This document shows positions 7,059 through 13,892 of a stretch of 27,332 nt of DNA, in pieces. Positions within the stretch are counted from its first letter, which is position 1, and each line of letters opens with the position of its first letter. Under the pieces are notes generated by a model. It did not search any database and was not told the DNA's origin. It saw nothing but the letters and a program-made list of their open reading frames with translations. The stretch is from a virus: the IMG/VR virus record IMGVR_UViG_3300047551_002822, positions 1 to 27,332 of that record. One strand, written 5' to 3'. The translations under genes were made by a program, and so were the position numbers.

Positions 7059-7814
7059 CTAGACCAGTAACTCAAGTTCGGCAAGTCCGGCCCCAGAGGT
7101 CTTAGAAACCCATTTGGCCTTGGTAATTTGATCACCCCGCGCAATCGTGCCACTGTCAGCGGTGGAGCTAATATTGGCGTTGGTCTTGGCGAAGGTGAAC
7201 GTGTTGGCGGTAGGAACGGATGCGACCTCATAGGTTCCATTCAAAGCGGTCGTGGTCAACCCAACAATCGTCACGGACTGCCCAACGGTCAGCCCGTGAG
7301 CCGCGGCGGTAATGGTGGCTACGTTAGAGGTCAGGGCAACGTTGGTAATGGTCAAAGTATCAGCGTCTTTGCGGAAGTTGCCCCGGACATTAGCGCCATT
7401 GGTAATCGCCCGTAGAAACACGCTGTCACCAGGGGCAACGGCCTGCTCGGAGTGAACCCAAATCCGCCCTTTAGTACGAACCGTGATGGAGTCGCCCGCC
7501 AGATATTCGCTATCCTGAGTTCCGGTAACAACATCCAGAAAGTCAGGACGATCATAGGTCGGCTTTTGGATGCGCTTGGTTACGCCCACAAAAGTCCCCC
7601 CGATAGCGGTAGGAACCTTTACCTTGGGGCTAGAGCCAACGTAGCCAGCATCACGGGATTCAGTACCAGCATTGGCGCTATCGTAAACAACGCCTAGCCC
7701 AAACTCAACGGCAAGCGTTGCGTAGGCAGAAATATCCTCCTGAACGCCAGAGCCAGCTACTTGCCCTTTAATGGCAATAGTATGGTCAAAATTGTAAGCA
7801 GTTTGAATCGGCAT
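7059..7814 (-). CDS. Capsid cement/decoration protein with inserted beta domain
   Basis: The 251-residue protein has the arrangement of structural-cement proteins (DUF2190 / gp24-like): 'YLAGDSITVRTKGRIWVHSEQAVAPGDSVFLRA' followed by 'GNFRKDADT', and a short C-terminal return 'KAKWVSKTSGAGLAELELLV'. Residues about 155-225 form an insertion, 'ITNVALTSNVATITAAAHG...VGQSVTIVGLT', of the Ig-like kind often grafted onto phage surface proteins. The start has a strong ribosome-binding site (AGGAGG six bases upstream). The gene lies just upstream of the capsid gene. The family call is by pattern and position. Confidence 0.7.
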   Translation of the reverse strand: MPIQTAYNFDHTIAIKGQVAGSGVQEDISAYATLAVEFGLGVVYDSANAGTESRDAGYVGSSPKVKVPTAIGGTFVGVTKRIQKPTYDRPDFLDVVTGTQDSEYLAGDSITVRTKGRIWVHSEQAVAPGDSVFLRAITNGANVRGNFRKDADTLTITNVALTSNVATITAAAHGLTVGQSVTIVGLTTTALNGTYEVASVPTANTFTFAKTNANISSTADSGTIARGDQITKAKWVSKTSGAGLAELELLV

Positions 7815-7824
7815 TTTTCACCTC

Positions 7825-8406
7825 CTAGTCAAATTTACCGAGTCGGTTTTTGCGCTTGTTGATGTCAGCAACTTTTTTAGGCTGACCCTCGGTGGGCTGA
7901 GCTTTATCCAGCGCAGTTTTAAGCTCATCCGTCGCCTTAGACGTAACAGAGGCAACCGCCCAAACGCCTTCGATAAATTCATCGGGCTTACCGTCAATAG
8001 CAATGGCGGGATTGACCGATTTCAAGTAATGCTTTTTAAGCTCCACAATGGACATCGAGAACGGGTCAACACCGTCCAAAGAAACAGCACCCTTGACGGC
8101 TTCGTAGGTCTTAAACCACTCCGCCATCGCCACGCCATCCATCGCAGGACGAGACTCCAATTCCTTGACCTTAGACTCCAGTTCAGAAACACGGGTTTTT
8201 AGCCCAGCGTTTTCACCTTCCACACGGGAAAGTTCTTTAACCTGGGAATCAAATTCAGCGGTTTTCTGAATCAGAGAATCGCTAGCTTTGTCTAGTTGCC
8301 CACGCAGACCATTAACGAGTTCGACAACCTCATTGGTGTCTTGCGCGTGGTATTCAATCACTCTATTTAGTGCAGGATCTAAAATCGACCCTTTCTTTAA
8401 ATCCAT
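7825..8406 (-). CDS. Probable nested scaffold protein (internal start of the protease gene)
   Basis: The ATG at 8406 lies exactly where the protease domain ends and the scaffold region begins. It is preceded on the minus strand by TAGGAGT with a 7-base spacer, a strong ribosome-binding site inside a coding region. The product would be 193 residues (MDLKKGSILDPALNRV...), containing the coiled coil and charged C-terminus without the protease. Protease genes with an independently translated scaffold at the 3' end are well known in other phages, such as lambda C/Nu3. Whether both products are made here is inferred. Confidence 0.65.
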   Translation of the reverse strand: MDLKKGSILDPALNRVIEYHAQDTNEVVELVNGLRGQLDKASDSLIQKTAEFDSQVKELSRVEGENAGLKTRVSELESKVKELESRPAMDGVAMAEWFKTYEAVKGAVSLDGVDPFSMSIVELKKHYLKSVNPAIAIDGKPDEFIEGVWAVASVTSKATDELKTALDKAQPTEGQPKKVADINKRKNRLGKFD

Positions 8407-8994
8407 AGTTTTTACTCCTATAGAATTGTCAATTACTTCAATATTAATACTATCCCAGGTAGCATTGGAACCCGCCCGAGCAAATTGCACCAGAGCCACA
8501 TGATTCCCCTCAATATCCCGCATGATTTCATCGTAGGGATAAGTCTTGCCGGGTTCCCCCTGGACACCATCGGTATCAACCCATTCCCCCGGCGTTGCAT
8601 CAATAACAAACGTATAGCCACAGCTTAATTGGCGATGGGTTGATGTTGCCGCTTTGACCGCATCCGCATGGGTGATTTTCAAGTCGGACTCCACCCAGCC
8701 ATCCTTGTAATTACTATTTTGGGAGAGTCCTTTTAAGTATTTTGCGGCGTTATCTGCCGTTACCGGATAGTCGGGAGGATGGTCTAATGTAACCGCTCGG
8801 TCGTTGAAGGAAGGCGCAGATTTTGCCACCTCCTCCGGTGGTCTAAACCGCCGGATAACCTGACCATCTTCCCCTAGATATTCCTGAACGCCAATCCTAG
8901 CAATCCTGGCTGATTGAATAAACAAATAACCCTCATCGGTAATAATTGCCGACTTGGGGAGCTTTACATAATCCGTTGCGTATAATCTGGACAT
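7825..8994 (-). CDS. DUF2213 capsid maturation protease fused to scaffold
   Basis: The N-terminal about 180 residues match DUF2213, phage head-maturation protease-like proteins: 'VTLDHPPDYPV' with H72, 'QLSCGYTFVID' with S124, and 'IEGNHVALVQFARAG' at 162-174. H72 and S124 are plausible catalytic residues. After a short linker, residues about 205-280 form a heptad-rich coiled coil and the rest is charged, as in internal scaffolds. An in-frame ATG at 8406 (residue 197) has a far better ribosome-binding site than the full-length start, whose leader has only AAGAAA. A separate scaffold is therefore likely made from the same gene. It is the first gene of the head operon. Confidence 0.78.
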   Translation of the reverse strand: MSRLYATDYVKLPKSAIITDEGYLFIQSARIARIGVQEYLGEDGQVIRRFRPPEEVAKSAPSFNDRAVTLDHPPDYPVTADNAAKYLKGLSQNSNYKDGWVESDLKITHADAVKAATSTHRQLSCGYTFVIDATPGEWVDTDGVQGEPGKTYPYDEIMRDIEGNHVALVQFARAGSNATWDSINIEVIDNSIGVKTMDLKKGSILDPALNRVIEYHAQDTNEVVELVNGLRGQLDKASDSLIQKTAEFDSQVKELSRVEGENAGLKTRVSELESKVKELESRPAMDGVAMAEWFKTYEAVKGAVSLDGVDPFSMSIVELKKHYLKSVNPAIAIDGKPDEFIEGVWAVASVTSKATDELKTALDKAQPTEGQPKKVADINKRKNRLGKFD

Positions 8995-9001
8995 TTTTCT
9001 T

Positions 9002-9085
9002 ATGGGACTACTTCTATTCTTAATACTACTCTCTGTCTACGGTTCATTGTTCGCCATACTGGTAATCTATCGGACAAGGTTATGA
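9002..9085 (+). CDS. 27-residue single-helix membrane peptide
   Basis: A short frame encodes MGLLLFLILLLSVYGSLFAI followed by LVIYRTRL: one hydrophobic helix with a positively charged end. Its stop overlaps the next ATG (ATGA at 9082), a hallmark of coupled translation that would be unlikely for a chance frame. No ribosome-binding site is evident, and it starts only seven bases from the divergent head-operon start. The composition suits a small holin-like or regulatory membrane peptide; function is unknown. Confidence 0.45.
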   Translation: MGLLLFLILLSVYGSLFAILVIYRTRL

Positions 9086-9360
9086 ACACCATTTTGCTCG
9101 ACTATGGAGACAAACAAGTTCGCATCACGTTTGTCTACTCTATCCGGTTGTCCGATGGTATTTTCTGGACTGGCAAGGATGATAATGCCAATTACTGGAT
9201 TGGTTTCTTAGACGACAATAATCAATTTACTACTATTTTCCTCCGCCCTGAATACGCCCTGTTAGTCGTCCGTCAGCTACAGGATTATATCCGCTCCCAT
9301 ACAAGCAACACGGTTGATCAAACCCTTCGCTACTTGTATCAGGAATGGTTCTTTGATTAG
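9082..9360 (+). CDS. Hypothetical protein, 92 residues
   Basis: A small protein with regular alternation of polar and hydrophobic residues and many aromatic and acidic residues ('SDGIFWTGKDDNANYWIGFLDDNNQFTTIFL'). It has no cysteines, no signal peptide and no recognised motif. Its ATG overlaps the stop of the preceding membrane peptide. It precedes a candidate holin gene on the same strand. I do not recognise the family. Confidence 0.65.
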   Translation: MNTILLDYGDKQVRITFVYSIRLSDGIFWTGKDDNANYWIGFLDDNNQFTTIFLRPEYALLVVRQLQDYIRSHTSNTVDQTLRYLYQEWFFD

Positions 9361-9386
9361 TATTTAATATCTTAGCGGTAGGTTTT

Positions 9387-9860
9387 ATGATGGTTCCTGA
9401 AATCCTGTCTGTTATTATTGGTATCGCCGCATCGGCAACAGCTTGGGGTGCTAGGGGATTATGGGAAACCAAGCAAGAGATCGGGCGAGAGCGATTCCGG
9501 GCTGAATTGTCCGTCAAAATGCAAGAGTTTGTAAAAGTTGAGCTAGCGGAGTCATCCCAGTACGTCCAGGCGACCTTGGATCCCCTTAAGGAAGCCGTCA
9601 AGGAGGTTAAGTTTTCTTTCAAAGAAATCCAGGAAGACTTGGCGGAAATTCGGGACTCGATCAAAAATATTCGCTCCCGTGTTTCTGACATGGAATTCCG
9701 CCAGCAGGCCACTTTGGAGGTCTGGGATAGTGAACTAAGCGCGGTGCTGACGGCCGCCACGGGAAACCCCGTCTCCGTGGCGTTGTTCAGGAATGCTTGC
9801 AATATCAAAGACCAAACGCCTCCAAGGAATACTGAAAAGGATTCCCAGGAATCGCCTTGA
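9387..9860 (+). CDS. Candidate holin-like protein: one membrane helix and a long coiled coil
   Basis: Residues 4-23 form a hydrophobic segment (ILSVIIGIAASATAWGARGL). Residues about 28-110 are predicted to form a long coiled coil rich in Lys and Glu, followed by a polar tail. One N-terminal transmembrane segment plus a coiled coil is seen in hemolysin XhlA-like and accessory holin proteins, but an inner-membrane spanin or tail-chaperone role is also possible. It has no catalytic motif. The end overlaps the convergent thyX gene by 56 bases. A 191-residue frame on the opposite strand (9233-9808) is a shadow. Confidence 0.6.
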   Translation: MMVPEILSVIIGIAASATAWGARGLWETKQEIGRERFRAELSVKMQEFVKVELAESSQYVQATLDPLKEAVKEVKFSFKEIQEDLAEIRDSIKNIRSRVSDMEFRQQATLEVWDSELSAVLTAATGNPVSVALFRNACNIKDQTPPRNTEKDSQESP

Positions 9861-11463
9861 CCTGACTCAACATCTCCTTGGCGACAAGTCTGATCTCTAA
9901 TTGGGCGTGCTTGCTATTCCTTAAGCCCTGAAAGTGAACAAACGAGCGGAAGTTGAACTGAACATCGAAGTCTAACTGCTTGCTATAGGGCAGGAAGTAA
10001 CGGGCTGATTCTTTGGCTCGTTTACGCCCTAGGACTGGCGTTAGTTGCTTGACCGCCAAATGATAAAGCTGGTGCCCCATCCTGGCGTAGTGATCCAAGG
10101 CTTCTGCCCAGGAAAAACATTCGTTGTCGAACAGATAATGCTCCGCTTCTTCCCAAAGCGCGACCCCTTCCTCTTGGCAGTTAACACCAGGGTACAAAAC
10201 GTCAATACCCTCCCAATCTTTCGGGATATACCACTTGTCTTCTAACTCTTTATAGCGAGCCGATTCTGAGTTATGAACAATAAGTCCATTGCAGGTAAAG
10301 TTATGATAAGGGGACTCGACCTCTAGGTCATAAGTTCGTTGAATAGACACAAATTCCTTGTCCTTGATTGGGGCAAATACTGCTCTATTTTTTGGTGATC
10401 CTGCGTGAACACTAGAGCAAGCGTAGTCTTTTTTATTTTCTTCGTCTGTTCCCCAGGCTAAATTGCAGGCGCGATTGTCATAGGTTACGGAGTTAAGATG
10501 ACGCACCTGGGGTTTGCTATCTGGGTTTTCAACAAAGGCAAGCGCAACAAGCCTAGATACAAGATGCGCCTTTCCTTTGAGCGACACAACAAGCCGCCCC
10601 TGTTTGTTATCAACTTGTTCCTTGATTACAGGAGGTAAGTCCTTTCTTAAATAGCGATTTCTGTAATAAGAACGAATACGCCCCTGATTTGATACCTCAT
10701 AACCTTCTACATCCGTGGGTTTCCACACTTCACTATTTACATCGATCTCAGGACTTCTCCTTTGTTTATAGACGCTTAAGTCTGAAGTGTGGCGCTTTAC
10801 GGCCACTCGAATGTTTTGAACATATGCCTCTTCAATTGTCATCCACCCTGACTCCGTTAAAACCCGATGATTTTCAGTGCAAACAATGTCGTCACCTTCT
10901 ATCAAGTATCGGTAAGTTGGGTTCTCGCCTCTGTAAATCACATCGACTATATGGTTGGCAAAAAACTCTCCAGTATCTTCGTTGTAGGATTCAAGATTCA
11001 TTCCACGAATACGCTCTCGCTGATAAAGCATATCTTTTTGCGTATTTTGATGAGAGCGACCTTTGTTCCATCGACAAAATAACTCGTCAAGAGTCCAATT
11101 TAACTTACTCAGGCTCTCCCCGTTACTATTCCAAAACTGAATAGTATTGCTACCAGCAAGACAATTGATTGATACGCCAATACGGTGTTTTAAAAACTGG
11201 ATCTTTGTAGCCAAGTCCGTTCTCAGTTGAAAATGTAATGTGCTTTTTTCAAATGGGGTATGATGCCCATCATTTGCCAGCATTGTCAGCAATTCCTGGG
11301 GAGTTTTTTTCTTGGACTTTACCGTTTTATCGAACAATAGGTCGATACGGGAATTGATGTTTTTGGTGTAACTAAAATCAATCCCGGTAGATTGCCAAGC
11401 GCTTAAACAGTGCGTTTTATCTCCACCGTAATAGCCGATTAATGTTACTTTATTTTCTGCCAT
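9805..11463 (-). CDS. thyX: Flavin-dependent thymidylate synthase ThyX, interrupted by an intein
   Basis: The enzyme makes dTMP from dUMP using methylene-tetrahydrofolate and FAD. The precursor has 552 residues, but residues 101-398 are an intein; the joined exteins give 254 residues, a normal ThyX length. Extein residues around the junction read 'FLKHRIGVSIN' plus 'SESARYKELEDKWYIP', the ThyX signature region (RHR...S.R.Y), with Lys in place of the first Arg. The C-terminal part has 'RSFVHFQGLRNSKHAQLEIRLVAKEM', typical of ThyX. Start ATG 11463 has AGAGGAAA upstream. A terminator lies 28 bases before the start, so separate regulation is likely. ThyX is common in phages that replicate many genomes. 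Confidence 0.93.
   Translation of the reverse strand: MAENKVTLIGYYGGDKTHCLSAWQSTGIDFSYTKNINSRIDLLFDKTVKSKKKTPQELLTMLANDGHHTPFEKSTLHFQLRTDLATKIQFLKHRIGVSINCLAGSNTIQFWNSNGESLSKLNWTLDELFCRWNKGRSHQNTQKDMLYQRERIRGMNLESYNEDTGEFFANHIVDVIYRGENPTYRYLIEGDDIVCTENHRVLTESGWMTIEEAYVQNIRVAVKRHTSDLSVYKQRRSPEIDVNSEVWKPTDVEGYEVSNQGRIRSYYRNRYLRKDLPPVIKEQVDNKQGRLVVSLKGKAHLVSRLVALAFVENPDSKPQVRHLNSVTYDNRACNLAWGTDEENKKDYACSSVHAGSPKNRAVFAPIKDKEFVSIQRTYDLEVESPYHNFTCNGLIVHNSESARYKELEDKWYIPKDWEGIDVLYPGVNCQEEGVALWEEAEHYLFDNECFSWAEALDHYARMGHQLYHLAVKQLTPVLGRKRAKESARYFLPYSKQLDFDVQFNFRSFVHFQGLRNSKHAQLEIRLVAKEMLSQVKAIPGNPFQYSLEAFGL
10270..11163 (-). mobile_element. Intein with NUMOD4/HNH homing endonuclease inside ThyX
   Basis: The intein spans residues 101-398 (298 aa). 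It begins with Cys (CLAGSNTIQF, block A), has block B 'CTENHRVLT' near 195-203, and ends with 'TYDLEVESPYHNFTCNGLIVHN' (blocks F and G), followed by Ser as the +1 nucleophile. All residues needed for splicing are visible. Residues about 245-347 hold a NUMOD4 module ('WKPTDVEGYEVSNQGRIRS') and an HNH-type region ('VRHLNSVTYDNRACNLAW'). The usual VHRL before it reads VSRL here, which might weaken activity. It sits in the most conserved active-site motif, a classic homing target. Confidence 0.9.
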
Positions 11464-11490
11464 GGGTTTTCCTCTAACTCTGACAGATAC

Positions 11491-11514
11491 TAAAAAGCCA
11501 GGGGTGTCCCTGGC
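11491..11514 (-). terminator. Rho-independent terminator upstream of thyX
   Basis: A perfect 7-bp stem (GCCAGGG with CCCTGGC, loop of four) is followed on the minus strand by TTTTTA. It lies after the 70-aa gene and 28 bases before the thyX start, so thyX is either read through at reduced level or has its own promoter overlapping this region. Confidence 0.85.
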
Positions 11515-11527
11515 GATAAACTTACTA

Positions 11528-11740
11528 TCAAACTTTCGTTACCTTGTAGGCAAAATCATCACCGACATCCCGCAGGAGATAAATCGACTTCCTAGCAAGC
11601 AGTTGTCTGGCATCTTTTTCGGAAATCTCCTCTCTACAGTTTGCGCCATAAATTAAGTTATGACTTTTTACAAAACCGCTCAGAGACGCAAAACTCCAAA
11701 ATATCGTTGGATAGTATGAATCGTCAACCGCAACAATCAT
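11528..11740 (-). CDS. Hypothetical protein, 70 residues
   Basis: A small soluble protein ('YYPTIFWSFASLSGFVKSHNLIYGANCREEISEKDARQLL...') with a basic C-terminus. It has no recognisable motif. An AGGAG ribosome-binding site lies upstream of ATG 11740. It is the third gene of a short operon behind the promoter at 12296-12324 and is followed directly by a terminator. The function is unknown. Confidence 0.65.
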   Translation of the reverse strand: MIVAVDDSYYPTIFWSFASLSGFVKSHNLIYGANCREEISEKDARQLLARKSIYLLRDVGDDFAYKVTKV

Positions 11741-11763
11741 TAGACTCTCTCCTACTCAAACAA

Positions 11764-11988
11764 TTATAGATCACGAACCAGGCAGGCTACTTGTCTCAAG
11801 AGTTCAGACTTGTAACTTTTTAGTAATTTTCTAGCACGTTCAGCATCGCGCCTTGACTCAAAAACAAACTCATCTCTTACGCCAATCGGATCGTTTGTCA
11901 GCAGGTTTATGGCGTAACTCTCGCCATAGGCGTACTTAACTGCAATTATTTCTAATTGATTGTGATAGTTTACAAACCAAAGCTCCAT
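11764..11988 (-). CDS. Hypothetical protein, 74 residues
   Basis: A small protein with an alpha/beta look ('ELWFVNYHNQLEIIAVKYAYGESYAINLL', then a basic helix 'RRDAERARKLLKSYKSELLRQV'). The ATG follows the previous stop after one base, and GGGGAG from the end of the preceding gene serves as its ribosome-binding site, so the two are coupled. No family is recognised. Confidence 0.68.
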   Translation of the reverse strand: MELWFVNYHNQLEIIAVKYAYGESYAINLLTNDPIGVRDEFVFESRRDAERARKLLKSYKSELLRQVACLVRDL

Positions 11989-11989
11989 A

Positions 11990-12265
11990 CTACTCCCCTA
12001 AAATAGCTTTTCCTTTTTCGGTCAGGATATAGCGGCGATTGGTTACATAGCGTGTCCGGTAACCGTTATATGCGCGGGACAATTGCTTTCGCTCACTAGA
12101 AACGAGTTGCAGTATCCCCGCAGTCGTCAGTCCCTTAAGCGTGTTTTGGTTGCACTCAGTTAACCAATCGCTAATGTCCTTTTCCGACATTTGCATTCCC
12201 AGTCTGGCAATTCTGCCGATTTCAAGCTTTAGCTCATTGATGACCTGTAGCTGATTTGTTTTCAT
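11990..12265 (-). CDS. Putative small winged-helix DNA-binding protein
   Basis: The start is set at ATG 12265 (MKTNQLQV), not at the longer frame from 12331, because the longer version would contain the -10 box and leader of its own promoter. The 91 residues form helices with 'SEKDISDWL....QNTLKGLTTAGILQLVS' and then 'RYVTNRRYILTEKGKAILGE', the strand-turn-strand ending of winged-helix proteins ('Y.LT.kG...l'). The DNA-binding role is an inference. An AGAGGA ribosome-binding site is present. It heads the operon that ends near thyX. Confidence 0.7.
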   Translation of the reverse strand: MKTNQLQVINELKLEIGRIARLGMQMSEKDISDWLTECNQNTLKGLTTAGILQLVSSERKQLSRAYNGYRTRYVTNRRYILTEKGKAILGE

Positions 12266-12295
12266 TCCCGTATCCTCTCTGTGTGGCATATAAAT

Positions 12296-12324
12296 AATAT
12301 AACAAGGGCGACGGAGGATGTCAA
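12296..12324 (-). promoter_or_regulatory. Sigma70-type promoter, module copy 1
   Basis: On the minus strand TTGACA (12324-12319), 17 bases, TATATT (12301-12296). The leader after it contains CCACACAGAGAGGA, shared with the promoters at 16595 and 26988. It drives the 12265 gene. Confidence 0.88.
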
Positions 12325-12353
12325 CCACCACAGAGAATTTTTTTTAGGCGAGC

Positions 12354-12396
12354 AATCTGGAGAGTAATACACCGCTAATCTGGACAGTAATACACC
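12354..12396. repeat. Two tandem 20-bp repeats with 23-bp period
   Basis: AATCTGGA[G/C]AGTAATACACC occurs at 12354-12373 and again at 12377-12396, differing at one base. The pair lies between the stop of the 172-aa gene and the promoter at 12296-12324, beginning 30 bases upstream of its -35 box. It could be a regulator-binding site or the remnant of a transposon end. No transposase is nearby. Confidence 0.8.
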
Positions 12397-12914
12397 TAGC
12401 GACGGATAAGTCGCCGGTTGGCCAGCGTGACCTGCACCCCCGGCACGATTTCATCCAGGGCGACATACTGCCAGGCCATTACGTTAACGATGTCCTCCTC
12501 CGGTATAGCGTCATCAGTCCAGACACCAAACACCTGGGCCACCACATCCCGGATCTGGCAGTCACCTTTTTTGCTGGCTCTAAACAGAAAACCCGCATTC
12601 ACCCCTAGGCTGATTAATCGCTTGTCCTCGGTGCATTTCCCCATATAAAGGGTCGCCAAGAAATCCTCAACACTGACGCTATCAGGGACATCAGCATGAT
12701 CCATGGCAATCTGGAAGCGGCGGCGACGGCTAGAGCAAGGCCTTTCCACCTTGATCCAGTGCAATTCGATGAGTTCAGTTTCAATTTCCGTCTCTTTATT
12801 CCATTCGATGCTGTACCAGAGAAACGAATTGCTGGTATTTTGACCGAATCCCTTTGGGGCTAGAGATTTGGCTCGGGATTTTGCTATTCTGCGCTTGAGT
12901 CCTGATAAAGCCAT
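12396..12914 (-). CDS. Hypothetical protein, 172 residues, last gene of the early operon
   Basis: The N-terminus is a basic helix (GLKRRIAKSRAKSLAPKGFG). The rest is acidic, with 'DSVSVEDFLATLYMGKCTEDKRLISLGVNAGFLFRASKKGDCQIRDVVAQVFGVWTDDAIPEEDIV'. No family is recognised. The ATG shares one base with the preceding stop (TAATG), and GGAG lies nine bases upstream, showing coupling to the DUF551-like gene. The basic tail suggests nucleic-acid contact, but this is a guess. Confidence 0.7.
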   Translation of the reverse strand: MALSGLKRRIAKSRAKSLAPKGFGQNTSNSFLWYSIEWNKETEIETELIELHWIKVERPCSSRRRRFQIAMDHADVPDSVSVEDFLATLYMGKCTEDKRLISLGVNAGFLFRASKKGDCQIRDVVAQVFGVWTDDAIPEEDIVNVMAWQYVALDEIVPGVQVTLANRRLIRR

Positions 12915-13126
12915 TAGTTGGACTCCTTTGGTGCTTCGGGCGACGGAGCCCAGTGGCTAAAGGCGGCCTCGGGCCATAAATTGGCATAGGTTTTCTCCAT
13001 CCAAGTCGTAGGCGAAATGGCGAGATCTTCCCGCCAAAAAACGGAAATAGGACAGCGATAAACACGATGCCAAGCAAGAATTACTGTTCCATCCCGAGGG
13101 GCCGTTTCAATTGGTTGCCAGTTCAT
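12914..13126 (-). CDS. DUF551-like phage protein
   Basis: The 70-residue protein opens with 'NWQPIETAPRDGTVILAWH', the hallmark of the small phage DUF551-type family, and continues with tryptophan-rich 'SVFWREDLAISPTTWMEKTYANLWPEAAFSHWAP'. The biochemical role of this family is not established. ATG overlaps the upstream kinase stop (ATGA), so it is co-translated in the early operon. Confidence 0.75.
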   Translation of the reverse strand: MNWQPIETAPRDGTVILAWHRVYRCPISVFWREDLAISPTTWMEKTYANLWPEAAFSHWAPSPEAPKESN

Positions 13127-13716
13127 TGGTTAGCCCCTCCATTGACCTCTAGCCATAATGAAATTTTGTTTCCCCCCTGCCGTAGGAACCCCTCAACGGT
13201 TCCGGTATTTCCAAGCACGGTGCGGCTAATGGATAGCTTACGGAGTACAGAATCTGGGTAATAACCACGGGAATCCCCATTAAAATCACACATCGGACGG
13301 TAGATTTTAACCACCAGAATATTCTCTCCACCCAACTTTTCCGCGACTGGAATCAATTCCTCGATTAACCCTCCATCACTGGCAATGAAAATCTCTTTAT
13401 TGATTAGGTCAATTTTTTCTAGTAACCTTTTTCCAAAAAAATCCATACCGTGAACGGGCTTAACGTATTGCTCCGAGACGGCAATATAAGCTTGCCTGGG
13501 TGTTAGCCCATAAAATAATGGGCTGGGTTCGTCTTTGCAATGTTCAAATTGTGCAATATCCTCCCCGTAAGGCGCGTTATACAATCGGTGGGTCATCCGC
13601 TTTAAGCCGTCTGCAAATTTCACATGACAGGCACCAAACTCAACAAAAATATGCTCTGCAAGCGTATCCTTACCGCACTGCGGCGGCCCGTTTAGAATAA
13701 TTAACTTTTTGGTCAT
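13123..13716 (-). CDS. Deoxynucleoside monophosphate kinase-like P-loop enzyme
   Basis: Starting at ATG 13716 (GAGGA eight bases upstream) the protein has 197 residues. It carries the P-loop GPPQCGKDT at residues 10-18, followed by 'FADGLKRMTHRLY', 'SPLFYGLTPRQAYIAVSE' and 'FGKRLL', as in phage dNMP kinases of the T4 gp1 style. Later 'IFIASDGGLIEELIPVAE' resembles the core strand of this fold. The likely reaction is phosphorylation of dNMPs to dNDPs for phage DNA synthesis, in step with ThyX. An adenylate-kinase-like activity is the alternative. It is part of the coupled early operon. Confidence 0.8.
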   Translation of the reverse strand: MTKKLIILNGPPQCGKDTLAEHIFVEFGACHVKFADGLKRMTHRLYNAPYGEDIAQFEHCKDEPSPLFYGLTPRQAYIAVSEQYVKPVHGMDFFGKRLLEKIDLINKEIFIASDGGLIEELIPVAEKLGGENILVVKIYRPMCDFNGDSRGYYPDSVLRKLSISRTVLGNTGTVEGFLRQGGNKISLWLEVNGGANQ

Positions 13717-13720
13717 AATC

Positions 13721-13888
13721 TTAGTCCTCAAGAATTTTTTCTAAAGCATTCCAATCCCCGTTTAGGGAGCTATAAAACCTTGACTTGTAATAAATTTTCC
13801 AACAGGAAAATCGACTTTTAATCAAAAGACGCCAATCTTCAACCGCATAATAAAAGTTGTAGAAACCATTTAAAAAATCTCTTAGCAT
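13721..13888 (-). CDS. 55-residue aromatic basic protein
   Basis: A short frame runs from ATG 13888 (four bases after the PhoH stop) to TAA at 13721, four bases before the kinase start. Its product (MLRDFLNGFYNFYYAVEDWR...) is rich in Tyr, Phe, Trp and Arg, ending in 'DWNALEKILED'. AGAAGGA upstream can serve as ribosome-binding site. The exact fit between two genes, with no other use for the space, supports a real gene. No family is recognised. Confidence 0.6.
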   Translation of the reverse strand: MLRDFLNGFYNFYYAVEDWRLLIKSRFSCWKIYYKSRFYSSLNGDWNALEKILED

Positions 13889-13892
13889 TGCA

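Noticed and set aside
9233-9808. 191-residue minus-strand open frame
   Set aside because: Antisense to the 9082 and 9387 genes. It lacks a recognisable domain and would run against the coupled plus-strand gene order.
12354-12396. CRISPR-like array
   Set aside because: Only two units with a 3-base spacing; no spacers and no cas genes anywhere in the window.
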